29,190 nucleotides of DNA, taken from Crocinitomicaceae bacterium (GTDB lineage Bacteria; Bacteroidota; Bacteroidia; Flavobacteriales_D; Crocinitomicaceae). The translations under genes were made by a program, and so were the position numbers. The notes under the pieces are model-generated. The model had not been told where the DNA came from, did not search any database, and saw nothing but the letters and a program-made list of their open reading frames with translations. Of the stretch, positions 1 through 8,346 are shown one piece after another. The stretch lies in assembly GCA_016709005.1 (NCBI GenBank), contig JADJEU010000015.1:1-29190 (forward strand), given 5' to 3'. The number at the start of each line of letters is the position of its first letter. Position 1 is the stretch's first letter.

Positions 1-987
1 ACGCGACATGCGCTTGAAAAAATATTGCCGCGATCGAAAACGGCAATTATGGTGCTGCTTCGGGAGCGGACTTGCAGCAATAGATTGCGTTTTAAAAATG
101 TTAAATCCTGGAGACGAAGTAATTTCAACAAATGATCTATACGGAGGGACGTATCGTCTTTTTAAAACCATATTTGAAAAATACGGTTTGAAATTTCATT
201 TTACTGGAATGCAAGACGCATCAGTAATTGAAAAATTTATCAATAAAAACACCAAGTTGATTTGGGTTGAAACTCCTACCAATCCAATGATGAATATTAT
301 TGATATTTCCGCGTGCTCCGCAATTGCAAAAAAACACAATCTTTTGTTGGCAGTTGATAATACATTTGCAACCCCGTACCTCCAGACACCACTTGATCTT
401 GGGGCCGACATCGTAATGCATTCCGTTACAAAATATTTGGGAGGTCACTCAGATGTGGTAATGGGCGCTTTGGTGGTAAAAGATGAAGCACTTTCAAAAG
501 AAATGTATCGCATTCAAAATTCGAGTGGCGCAGTTTGTGGACCAATGGATTCATTCCTCGTTTTGCGAGGCATTAAAACACTGCATCTCCGAATGGAGCG
601 TCATTGCGAAAACGGTAAAAAAGTTGCTGAATTTATGGCTTCTCATCCAAAAGTTGACAAAGTTTATTGGCCTGGTTTTGCTAGCCATCCAAACCATGAT
701 GTCGCAAAAAAACAGATGCGAGGTTTTGGCGGAATGATCTCATTTACGCTAAAAGGAAACAAGCTTTCAGACGCATTAGAAGTAGTCAAAAAGCTAAAAT
801 ATTTGCACTAGCAGAATCATTGGGAGGTGTTGAATCGCTGATGGGTCATCCGGCGACTATGACACATGCTTCTATTCCAAAAGAAGAAAGAGAAAAATCA
901 GGTGTTGTAGATTCACTCATTCGCCTTTCAGTAGGAATAGAGGATGCAGATGATCTCATTGCTGATTTAACACAAGCGCTTAGTTGA
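1..987 (+). pseudogene. Cystathionine gamma-synthase/lyase-like PLP enzyme, 5'-truncated by the window edge, three apparent frameshifts
   Basis: Cys/Met-metabolism PLP-dependent enzyme, by family a cystathionine gamma-synthase or lyase acting in transsulfuration in the cytoplasm. The main open frame (8-811) carries the family core: FGSGLAAID, the PLP-binding SVTKYLGGHSD segment with Schiff-base lysine at 431-433, and VETPTNP. Family sequence is split over three frames. TRHALEK lies in frame 1 (bases 1-21), NIAAIENGNYGAA in frame 3 (21-59) and the core in frame 2 (59-799). Past the stop at 809-811 the family C-terminus (FALAESLGGVESLMGHPATM, ending TQALS) continues in another frame to TGA at 985-987. 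Each switch is repaired by adding one base to a homopolymer: A-run 17-22, T-run 59-60, A-run 796-799. The apparent start at 8 is therefore not a real start. It is either a decayed gene or an intact gene with sequencing indels near a contig edge. Synthase versus lyase cannot be decided from motifs alone. Confidence 0.85.
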
Positions 988-1069
988 TTTTAGTTTAGGA
1001 TTGTCGAGAACTTTACCAGTTTTTTCGCGCTTTTATTGATTGCTTTGCAACTTTACATTTTAATTATTT

Positions 1070-1384
1070 ATGACAATAGAAGAAATTACACCAACGGAAG
1101 CAATCGCCGCTGTTGAAAAAGGAAGTGTCTTTGTTGATGTACGCGAAGACTATGAAATAGCCGAAATTGCATACGACATCAATAATAAACTTGAAATTCC
1201 TTTAGGTGAAATCCAAGCCCGAATTAGTGAATTTCCTAAAGACAAAAATATCATCGTAGGGTGTCGCAGTGGTAAAAGAAGTATGCAGGCATGTATGTTT
1301 TTAAAAATGTCAGGATTTGAGCATATTCAAAATCTGCAAGGTGGAATTCTTGGTTGGACCGAAGCTGGATTTCCGACTAAATAG
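1070..1384 (+). CDS. Rhodanese-like domain protein (single domain)
   Basis: Stand-alone rhodanese domain of 104 residues, expected to be cytoplasmic because there is no signal peptide or membrane segment. The family transfers sulfane sulfur through a persulfide on the active-site cysteine. The fold's landmarks are visible: FVDVREDYE at about 21-29, the active-site loop CRSGKRS with the nucleophile Cys65, and the C-terminal GGILGWTEAGFP. All expected active-site features are present, so it is probably catalytically competent; the physiological acceptor is unknown. It lies 82 bases after a transsulfuration-type gene, which fits a sulfur-metabolism neighbourhood, but the gap and absent overlap do not prove an operon. 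The ATG at 1070 begins directly before the conserved domain. No clear Shine-Dalgarno sequence is seen; the leader is AT-rich. Confidence 0.9.
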   Translation: MTIEEITPTEAIAAVEKGSVFVDVREDYEIAEIAYDINNKLEIPLGEIQARISEFPKDKNIIVGCRSGKRSMQACMFLKMSGFEHIQNLQGGILGWTEAGFPTK

Positions 1385-1507
1385 AAAATTTTTGACTTTA
1401 AGGAATAGACGATTTGAGTTACGCGTGATTCGAATATGGTTCAGTTAGATTTGGTTCGTCGTTGACAAACGTAAACCTCTAGACATCTTAACAATAATTC
1501 TTATAAT

Positions 1508-2233
1508 ATGGAATCCGAAAACAAAATCGCATTCGTTACCGGCGTGTCGACAGGAATTGGCAAGGCAATCGTTCTAGAACTTCTCCAACATAATTATTTG
1601 GTGTATGGAATAGGAAGAACCAACACGATCACCGCCCAAGATTACCAGTTCATTCCATTAGATTTTCGCAAGTGCGGGTTGGTTGCGTACTTTCGATTTC
1701 CGCAACTGCCTGCGGCGTCCTATTTATTGATCAACAATGCTGGAATAATCGGAGAAATTCTGCCAGTAGGAGAATTAAATCCAGAAAACATAATGGATGT
1801 CATGCAGGTGAATTCAATTGCACCTCAAGTATTGATGAATAGTTTTATTCAGACATTCATGAGACAAAATGTACCCCTGCATATATTAAACATCTCAAGT
1901 GGCGCTGCAAAAAGACCAATTGACGCTTGGGCTACCTATTGTGCGTCCAAAGCAGCGGTTGATCTATTTTCTGAGACCATTAAACTGGAAATGGAATTAA
2001 GAGCTATCAAGAATTTTTACATTCATTCAATTGCACCAGGTGTTGTAGATACTAATATGCAAGCTAAAATTCGTGACGCATCTCCAGAAAAATTTAAAAC
2101 AAGTCAACGATTTCATGATCTAAAAAACAATGGTGAATTAATAAGCCCAGAATTTGTCGCTAAAAAATTAATGTCACTCATTGATGCTCCGCAATCAATT
2201 CTAGCCACCACTATATCACTGTCCGAAATTTAA
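1508..2233 (+). CDS. Short-chain dehydrogenase/reductase (SDR family)
   Basis: Classical SDR oxidoreductase of 241 residues, predicted cytoplasmic and NAD(P)H-dependent. The cofactor-binding glycine motif TGVSTGIG is at residues 11-18, the NNAG motif at 76-79, a catalytic Ser in ISSG (130-131), and the YCASK catalytic pair Tyr144/Lys148. The later IAPGVVDTNM segment is the usual region after the active site. An Arg after the second strand (GIGRTN) suggests NADPH preference by analogy with related SDRs. Overall layout resembles the sepiapterin/benzil reductase-like branch (YueD type), but substrate cannot be assigned from sequence. It is flanked by about 120 bases upstream and 160 downstream with no recognisable terminator, so it may be monocistronic. 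Confidence 0.9.
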   Translation: MESENKIAFVTGVSTGIGKAIVLELLQHNYLVYGIGRTNTITAQDYQFIPLDFRKCGLVAYFRFPQLPAASYLLINNAGIIGEILPVGELNPENIMDVMQVNSIAPQVLMNSFIQTFMRQNVPLHILNISSGAAKRPIDAWATYCASKAAVDLFSETIKLEMELRAIKNFYIHSIAPGVVDTNMQAKIRDASPEKFKTSQRFHDLKNNGELISPEFVAKKLMSLIDAPQSILATTISLSEI

Positions 2234-2393
2234 TATAGTTGTTTGATTTCACACGATCTTATCCTGGGTAATCCGTTCAACATCGAATAAAACCATCCTT
2301 AATTACCGTTCAATCAATAATGCCCTATCCAGAAGAAATTCTTCATGATTTCAAATTTTTATGTTGTAACTTCAGAACCTCAAATCTCGAGAC
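2234..2393. other. Intergenic stretch before the protease pair; no clear element
   Basis: This AT-rich 160-base gap must hold the promoter for the protease pair. I looked for a TAnnTTTG element and found only an imperfect match just after the SDR stop. There is no convincing hairpin followed by a T-run, so no terminator for the SDR gene is called. Confidence 0.35.
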
Positions 2394-4523
2394 ATGAAAA
2401 AATTTGGCTTACTAGCAGCAACCTTTATAGGGTTGTCGGGTTCTATTTTTGCGCAGCAAAGTTGGTGTGGAACCGATTCAAGATTGAACAAAACCTTCTT
2501 GGAAAATCCAACTTACGTTCAGCAGTTTATTGAACACAATTCAAGAATAACCAGCGGACAAACTGTGGGTGCAGATCGCACTGACCCAATAATTATTCCA
2601 GTAGTAGTTCACGTCATACACGACAATGGAATTGGCAACATTTCCAACGAACAAATTCAATCAGGTATTGACATGCTCAATATCGATTATAATCGTCTCA
2701 ATGCGGACACGATTGACACCAGAAATACGACTAATGCACCCTTTGAACCTATAGCTGTTTCATTTGATATCAATTTTGCGCTTGCAAAATTAGACCCCGA
2801 TGGCAACTGTACAAATGGCATTGAACGCAGAAATTCTGCTCTGGGAACCTACAATGCTGGTGAAAACGCCAAGTATTACGCTGAAGGTGGTTTAGACGCT
2901 TGGCCACGTGATCAATACATGAATATATGGATTGTAAACTCAATTGAAAACGATGGAACGGCAGGAATTACTTTGGGGTATGCCCAATTTCCACAATTTG
3001 CCGATGACGGATATGGTGTGATTATAAGACATGATTCTTATGGCAATGTTGGAACTGCTTCCGGTGACCGCACATTAACGCATGAAATAGGACATTGCCT
3101 TGGTCTTTTGCATACTTTTCAAGGACCATTTTTTGGAGGCGGAACCGGATGTCACACCACAGACTGCGGTGCTAATGGGGATTTTTGTTGTGACACACCA
3201 CCAGCAAGCGCTTCTCACTGGGATTGTCCTACCACATACAATTCCTGCACTTCCGTGCCTGCTAATGATTTCTATGCCGCTGACGTTTATGATCAATGGG
3301 AGAATTATATGAGTTATGCACCATGCCAAAACATGTTTTCGCTTGGACAATATAATATCGTTTCCACCAACCTGACCGATATTAGTTTCCTCGCTGATCT
3401 AGTTTCTCTCTCAAATCAAACCGCAACCGGCATACTTTCTCCCAACGTGCTTTGCGAAGCATCATTTTATTCAAACACTCAAACAATATGTGCCGGAAAT
3501 ACAATATCGTTTACTGACGCGTCTTACTTTAATGTTACAGGTTGGAACTGGACTTTTGCCGGTGGAACAGCATCTTCGACGACTGACCAAAATCCGACTG
3601 TGACATATAATACCCCAGGGTCATATGATGTTAGCCTTGAAGTTACAGATGGAATTTCGACAGTATCAATCACACTAGCAAATTACATCTTGGTATTACC
3701 TGCTCCAGGTGATAGCTACCCCTATAAGGAAAGTTTTGAGTCACTCGTTTCAATTCCTGATAATGACCGATTTTTAATTACAAACGGTAACAGTGGAACA
3801 ACTTGGGAACTCACGAGTGCTACTGCTTACTCAGGAACTGATTGTGCCTTTTTGGAAAATTATGGAGTGGCTGATGGATCAAGTGACGAGCTAATTTCTG
3901 GAACAATTGACCTTAGCGGAGTTGACCCAGCTGACCATATAGTTTTCAATTTTAAATATGCCTATAAACGCAAGGTAACTGCGAATGATGAGTGGCTGAG
4001 GTTTTATGTTTCAAAGGACTGTGGTCAAACTTGGGCACTCCGCAAAAACATTCATGGCGCGGCACTTGGCGACGTTCAGTCCGGCGCATTTACACCAATC
4101 TCCGCAGATGAGTGGAAAACTGTAGATATCACGAATATTACATCCGACTATTATGTAGCGGACTTTAGATACAAAATTGTTTTTGAAAATGATGGAGGGA
4201 ATAATATGTACATCGATAACATCAATTTGTACCCAGCATCAATGACGGGAATTGCAGTACTTGAACCAGTTACTACTTTTTCACTTTATCCAAACCCTGC
4301 ACAAAATTCAATAACAATTTCACTTGAATCAGTTCCTCAAAACCACTGTGAAATTAGCCTCTATGACGCGCTTGGGAATCTGGTTGCAATAGTCTATTCC
4401 GGCAGTACTGAAGGAGGATTGAATAGTTTTGACTACAGCACTGGTGATCTTCCTGCCGGCATTTACTTTATCCGTATAACGGGTGACACATTCAGCAATG
4501 AAAAAAAACTTATAAAACAATAG
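2394..4523 (+). CDS. Secreted M43-type zinc metalloprotease with PKD domain and T9SS sorting domain
   Basis: Predicted extracellular metallopeptidase of the pappalysin/M43 (metzincin) type, 709 residues. A signal peptide spans about 1-20 (ending IFAQQ). The zinc site is HEIGHCLGLLH at 230-240: His230, Glu231, His234 and His240 with the metzincin glycine. A Met-turn follows at ENYMSY (303-308). A PKD-like domain covers about 355-435. A jelly-roll/MAM-like segment runs about 440-625, with DEWLRFYVSKDCG. The C-terminus (about 635-709) starts with FSLYPNPAQ and ends IYFIRITG...KKLIKQ, a type A T9SS sorting domain that is normally cleaved at the cell surface. Cysteine-rich loops after the zinc site (CCDTPP) are typical of the family. 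A close paralogue follows after 23 bases and is probably co-transcribed. Substrate is unknown. The ATG at 2394 gives a normal signal peptide, which supports this start. Confidence 0.93.
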   Translation: MKKFGLLAATFIGLSGSIFAQQSWCGTDSRLNKTFLENPTYVQQFIEHNSRITSGQTVGADRTDPIIIPVVVHVIHDNGIGNISNEQIQSGIDMLNIDYNRLNADTIDTRNTTNAPFEPIAVSFDINFALAKLDPDGNCTNGIERRNSALGTYNAGENAKYYAEGGLDAWPRDQYMNIWIVNSIENDGTAGITLGYAQFPQFADDGYGVIIRHDSYGNVGTASGDRTLTHEIGHCLGLLHTFQGPFFGGGTGCHTTDCGANGDFCCDTPPASASHWDCPTTYNSCTSVPANDFYAADVYDQWENYMSYAPCQNMFSLGQYNIVSTNLTDISFLADLVSLSNQTATGILSPNVLCEASFYSNTQTICAGNTISFTDASYFNVTGWNWTFAGGTASSTTDQNPTVTYNTPGSYDVSLEVTDGISTVSITLANYILVLPAPGDSYPYKESFESLVSIPDNDRFLITNGNSGTTWELTSATAYSGTDCAFLENYGVADGSSDELISGTIDLSGVDPADHIVFNFKYAYKRKVTANDEWLRFYVSKDCGQTWALRKNIHGAALGDVQSGAFTPISADEWKTVDITNITSDYYVADFRYKIVFENDGGNNMYIDNINLYPASMTGIAVLEPVTTFSLYPNPAQNSITISLESVPQNHCEISLYDALGNLVAIVYSGSTEGGLNSFDYSTGDLPAGIYFIRITGDTFSNEKKLIKQ

Positions 4524-4546
4524 TATACCTCAAGTACTAGCATACC

Positions 4547-6655
4547 ATGAAAAACAATCTAAAAATCTTACTTAACACAATATTTTGCGCTTTGACTGTA
4601 TCAACTAATTCATTTGCCCAACATGACGTGCATTATTGTCATTCCAATGAAAAAATGGATGAAATAAAATTACAGAATCCAGCCCTCTATGAGCAAATGG
4701 AGCTCGAAAATGAACAACTCGAACAGTGGACTGCGCATTATATCCAAAATGAATATGATCCTTCGGCGCGTACCGCTATTTATACTATTCCTGTAGTTTT
4801 TCACGTACTTCACACCAATGGACCAGAAAATATTTCCGACGCACAAATCTATAGTGCACTTGAATTAATGAATGATAATTTCAACAAGCTAAACCCTTCT
4901 TGGATGACCGTTAATCCAGCTTTTTCAGGCATTGTAGCTGATTGTCAAATTGAATTCAAGCTTGCCAAGAAAAAACACACCGGACAGTGCACCAACGGCA
5001 TTACTCGTACGTTTACAGAGTCAACCAACAATGATTCAGGAGATGATCAGGTTGATGCGGTATTTGCTGCTCAAGGAAACTGGCCCGGCAATAAATACTT
5101 AAACATCTATGTTGTAAATGATGCAGGTGGCGCCGCAGGATATACAACCTATCCCGCATTTGGTGGAACCGGGATGGGTAATGGTATTAAAATTTTACAC
5201 AACTATGTCGGTGAGATTGGAACCAGCAGTCCATCCGTTTCTACATCGCTAACACACGAAATTGGCCATTGGCTTAACCTCCCACACTGCTGGGGAAGCA
5301 CTAATGAACCAGGCTTGGCATCAAATTGTAGCTCAGATGATGGTGTCGCAGATACACCCAACACTATTGGCTGGACAATCTGCAATGTAAATGGAGTGAG
5401 CTGCAGCTCGCTTGACAACGTTGAAAATTACATGGAATATTCTTACTGCTCAAAAATGTATACTGAGGGACAAAAAGCGCGCATGCATGCGGCCCTAAAT
5501 TCAAGCACCGGCGGTCGAAGCAACTTATCTTCTCCCGGCAATCTCACAGCCACCGGCGTAAACTTACCTGATGTACTTTGCCAAGTTAATTTTAGTGCAG
5601 ACCGCACTGAAATTTGCGCAGGAGAATCTGTAACCTTCACGGATGAATCCTATAGTTTAGTCACTGGAACAAATTGGACTTTCACAGGTGGTTCTCCAGC
5701 AAATTCCATTGCTCCTTCTCCAACAATTGTTTATAATACACCGGGAGTTTACGCTGTATCTTTGCAAGCCACAGACGGATCATCAACTTTAACTCAAACC
5801 AAAACTAGTTATATTATTGTTCTTGCTAATCCTGGCGAAAGCCTTCCGTATTCTGAAGGTTTCGAAAATCTCTCTGCATTCCCGGATAATCAAAACTTCA
5901 CTGTATCAGATGATGACGGTGACGAAGCATGGGAAATTACCACAACCGCTTCCTCTTCCGGTGATAAATCAGTCTGGCTAAACAACTACGGTGCCTCAGA
6001 AATTGGCACAAAAGACGCCTTCACTTCAGGGCCTATCGACTTAAGCGGTGTAGACCCTGCAGATCCAATCGTTTTCAACTTCAGATATGCCTATCGCAAA
6101 ATTTCTGATTCAGACGATGAATGGTTACGGTTCTATATTTCTAAAGATTGCGGTGCAACATGGGTATTAAGAAAAAATTTACACGGTGATGGCCTAAGTG
6201 AATTTACAAACAGCTCATCCTATTTGCCAAGTGATGAAAGTGCATGGTATTCTGTATCCGTGACAAACATTAATTCAGATTACTACGTGTCAAACATGCG
6301 ATTCAAATTCGAATTTGAAAGTGATGGAGGAAATAACATCTATATCGATGATATTAATCTCTATCCGGCATCCATGACTTCAATTGAAGAAGACCTAGCA
6401 CCATCAGGTTTGAGCATCTACCCGAATCCGGTGACTGATTTTATGCAAGTAAACTTCACTACGCAAGTGTCAGGGGACTATGCAATTTCAATCTTGAACA
6501 CACTTGGACAAGTGATTGGTACAGTTTACCTTGGTGAACTTCAAGCCGGCGATAATCAACTAGGATATTCTACTGCGCATTTGCCTCAGGGTGTATATTT
6601 CTTGCGCGTAGAAAGTCAAGGTCATATTGCCACTCAAAAGTTTGTCAAAAACTAA
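4547..6655 (+). CDS. Second secreted M43-type zinc metalloprotease with PKD and T9SS sorting domain
   Basis: Tandem paralogue of the preceding gene, 702 residues with the same order of parts. A signal peptide ends near SFAQ (about 25). The zinc motif HEIGHWLNLPH is at 237-247 (His237, Glu238, His241, His247) and the Met-turn ENYMEY at 293-298. A PKD-like domain is at about 345-430 and a jelly-roll/MAM-like domain with DEWLRFYISKDCG follows. The C-terminal T9SS type A sorting domain starts at LSIYPNPVTD and ends TQKFVKN. The usual metzincin Gly between the second and third zinc histidines is Asn here; I recall similar HxxN variants in Bacteroidota M43 proteins, so activity is still expected. 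The jelly-roll and sorting domains match the upstream gene most closely (DGGNN.YID.INLYPASMT in both), showing local duplication. A strong terminator follows. Confidence 0.93.
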   Translation: MKNNLKILLNTIFCALTVSTNSFAQHDVHYCHSNEKMDEIKLQNPALYEQMELENEQLEQWTAHYIQNEYDPSARTAIYTIPVVFHVLHTNGPENISDAQIYSALELMNDNFNKLNPSWMTVNPAFSGIVADCQIEFKLAKKKHTGQCTNGITRTFTESTNNDSGDDQVDAVFAAQGNWPGNKYLNIYVVNDAGGAAGYTTYPAFGGTGMGNGIKILHNYVGEIGTSSPSVSTSLTHEIGHWLNLPHCWGSTNEPGLASNCSSDDGVADTPNTIGWTICNVNGVSCSSLDNVENYMEYSYCSKMYTEGQKARMHAALNSSTGGRSNLSSPGNLTATGVNLPDVLCQVNFSADRTEICAGESVTFTDESYSLVTGTNWTFTGGSPANSIAPSPTIVYNTPGVYAVSLQATDGSSTLTQTKTSYIIVLANPGESLPYSEGFENLSAFPDNQNFTVSDDDGDEAWEITTTASSSGDKSVWLNNYGASEIGTKDAFTSGPIDLSGVDPADPIVFNFRYAYRKISDSDDEWLRFYISKDCGATWVLRKNLHGDGLSEFTNSSSYLPSDESAWYSVSVTNINSDYYVSNMRFKFEFESDGGNNIYIDDINLYPASMTSIEEDLAPSGLSIYPNPVTDFMQVNFTTQVSGDYAISILNTLGQVIGTVYLGELQAGDNQLGYSTAHLPQGVYFLRVESQGHIATQKFVKN

Positions 6656-6676
6656 AAAATATTAAACATTATTAAA

Positions 6677-6705
6677 AAGGCCGAAGATGACTTCGGCCTT
6701 TTTTT
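6677..6705. terminator. Rho-independent terminator, probably bidirectional
   Basis: The inverted repeat AAGGCCGAAG / CTTCGGCCTT encloses a 4-base loop (ATGA) and is followed by a T-run on the plus strand. An A-run precedes it, so it can also work on the minus strand. It sits between the convergent protease and MFS genes and can end both transcripts. Confidence 0.9.
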
Positions 6706-6724
6706 GTTTCCAAATCTCAGTAAG

Positions 6725-7903
6725 TTACTTATTATCTAATCCGTGAAATTTCTCCGGAATTTTTTTTCCAAATGTAAGGAGATAGACCAGAATGGCAGCC
6801 AGAATTGAAGCCGCAATTCCAAAAATAAGCGGAAACATTTTGGGATCGTTATCATATAAATACATGCCTCCAAAGGCGCCAATCATAAGTCCGAATTCTA
6901 AACCCATCCACATCGTAGCCAAACCTCGGCCCTTTTTATCAGGATGTGAAAGATCAGTAGTCCATGCCATCAGCGTTGGAGAAATTATTCCTGTACCGAC
7001 ACCATAAACAAACCCGCAAAAAAGAAAAAGTGCTTTTGTCTCGACAACGGTCATAAGTAAAGTTGCAATCCCGAATATTGCAACGCCAATTACCAACGAC
7101 TTTCTTCTGCCTATGCGATCGGACAACCTTCCAGCAAGATATCGAACCACCAGACTGCTTATCATATGCGTGAAGAAGAATAAGCCATTGTTTTCGATAT
7201 TTAGCTCTTGTGTAATATCTGGAATCAACAACATGTAAAATCCGGTACATACCGTAATCAAAAGCATAACCAATGTTGGAACAAAAACTTCTGGCGCAAT
7301 AATTTCCTGAGGCAAAGGGATAATGTCAGTCATTTTAAAATCTGAACGTCTCAACTTAGTTTCTTTGATTGGTATCATGAGAATCATGGCCAAAACGCCA
7401 ACGATAGCAACAGAATAAAAAAGCCCATTCATACCCAATAAACTTTTTAAAGGTGCGCTCAGGTATTGGCCAAATCCAAAACCGAGTGAAATGGCAATAG
7501 AAAAAACGCCCATGGCTTCACCACGAATTTTTTCTGGTATCAGGTCAGATGCCATGGCTGACGCTCCTGTAGGTTGAAAGCCAGCGCATATACCATGAAA
7601 TAATCTCAGAAAAAAGAAAAAAGTCAAAAAGAGCGCGTAGGGATAAAAAAAGGCTGCTGCAATGCTCATGAGCATTCCAAAATTGATAACAAATTTCCGA
7701 CCAACAACATCTGACATTTTACCACTCAGTGGCCTCAACAGCATAGCTGAAATAGTCCAAGGAACAAGAACAGCCCATTTGCTGTCGCCTTCTCCAATCG
7801 ACTCAAGAAAGCCATTGAGCTCAGGAAGTATCAGATTAAAACTTAGAATGAACAACAAAGTAGATGCACAGAGTAACCAGAAGTCACGGGGAAGTTCTTT
7901 CAT
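6725..7903 (-). CDS. Major facilitator superfamily (MFS) transporter
   Basis: Inner-membrane secondary transporter of 392 residues, typical MFS length with about 12 hydrophobic segments in two halves. The MFS loop 2-3 signature appears as GKMSDVVGRK (61-70) and is repeated in the second half as GRLSDRIGRR (258-267). The central cytoplasmic loop (about 180-205) is charged. An efflux or small-molecule exporter role is common for this type, but the substrate cannot be read from the sequence. It stands alone on the minus strand, convergent with the protease gene and ending just before the shared terminator. A TACCTTTG promoter-like element lies only 7 bases upstream of the ATG, implying a very short leader. 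No truncation is seen. Confidence 0.92.
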   Translation of the reverse strand: MKELPRDFWLLCASTLLFILSFNLILPELNGFLESIGEGDSKWAVLVPWTISAMLLRPLSGKMSDVVGRKFVINFGMLMSIAAAFFYPYALFLTFFFFLRLFHGICAGFQPTGASAMASDLIPEKIRGEAMGVFSIAISLGFGFGQYLSAPLKSLLGMNGLFYSVAIVGVLAMILMIPIKETKLRRSDFKMTDIIPLPQEIIAPEVFVPTLVMLLITVCTGFYMLLIPDITQELNIENNGLFFFTHMISSLVVRYLAGRLSDRIGRRKSLVIGVAIFGIATLLMTVVETKALFLFCGFVYGVGTGIISPTLMAWTTDLSHPDKKGRGLATMWMGLEFGLMIGAFGGMYLYDNDPKMFPLIFGIAASILAAILVYLLTFGKKIPEKFHGLDNK

Positions 7904-7910
7904 TCTTGTG

Positions 7911-7918
7911 CAAAGGTA
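7911..7918 (-). promoter_or_regulatory. Putative -7 promoter element (TAnnTTTG) for the MFS gene
   Basis: Read on the minus strand, TACCTTTG matches the Bacteroidota -7 consensus TAnnTTTG and ends 7 bases before the ATG. If used, the transcript would be leaderless or nearly so. No convincing -33 TTG/TTTG was found at the expected spacing, so this rests on one box. Confidence 0.4.
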
Positions 7919-7934
7919 GCGAGTATTTGAAAAT

Positions 7935-7967
7935 AAAAATGCCCCTGAAATACAGAGGCATTTTTTT
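7935..7967 (-). terminator. Rho-independent terminator of the small lipoprotein gene
   Basis: On the minus strand the stem AAAAATGCCTCTG / CAGGGGCATTTTT encloses a short loop, with one G-U pair, and runs into further T residues. It begins about 18 bases downstream of the lipoprotein stop codon and separates that gene from the MFS gene. Confidence 0.85.
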
Positions 7968-7984
7968 ATCTTTATTACTTCGAC

Positions 7985-8266
7985 TTATTTTCCGTCGCTA
8001 TCAAAATCTTCATCTTCATTTGGATCCACAATTCCATCAAAATCCTCACCTTCATTCGGATCTGTAATATCCCCGTCGGAGGCAGCTCCAGCGTTCGTAT
8101 CAACATTTGTAGAACCATCTAATTCGCTGCCTCTGCTCGTTGTAACATTCTCTGTAGATTCAGCATTAACAAAAGGATCGGTCATATTCGGCTTCGAACA
8201 TTTCTCACATCCCGTAAGAACGAGAAGAATCGTGAACAAACTTAATATTGTGATCTTTTTTACCAT
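7985..8266 (-). CDS. Small acidic lipoprotein of unknown function
   Basis: Unrecognised 93-residue protein. Residues 1-19 form a lipoprotein signal peptide and the lipobox LTGC places the lipidated cysteine at 20; a second cysteine follows at 23. The mature part is unusually acidic and rich in Asn, Ser, Thr and Gly. It ends in two near-identical units, DPNEGEDFDG and DPNEDEDFDS, followed by DGK. The D-x-D-x-D-G pattern at the end resembles the start of a calcium-binding loop but lacks its remainder. I infer a membrane-anchored, possibly surface-exposed, flexible peptide; no catalytic motif is visible. It has its own promoter-like sequence and terminator, so it appears monocistronic although it lies just downstream of the sensor kinase gene. 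Confidence 0.75.
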   Translation of the reverse strand: MVKKITILSLFTILLVLTGCEKCSKPNMTDPFVNAESTENVTTSRGSELDGSTNVDTNAGAASDGDITDPNEGEDFDGIVDPNEDEDFDSDGK

Positions 8267-8298
8267 TTTTCAAACAACTGCTTAGACAGCTATTAACA

Positions 8299-8329
8299 CA
8301 AATATAGTAATAAAATTCTCCCGATGCAA
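8299..8329 (-). promoter_or_regulatory. Putative Bacteroidota-type promoter of the small lipoprotein gene
   Basis: On the minus strand a TTG (-33-like, 8327-8329) is followed after 20 bases by TATATTTG (8299-8306), matching the -7 consensus TAnnTTTG. The predicted start of transcription is about 25-30 bases before the ATG at 8266. This is the best two-box promoter match I saw in the window. Confidence 0.55.
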
Positions 8330-8346
8330 GGATTTAGCAAGAATTT

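Noticed and set aside
3075..3350. Minus-strand 91-residue frame and other short frames inside the protease genes
   Set aside because: They run opposite to well-supported coding sequence, have no motifs or signals, and are shadows of the real frame.
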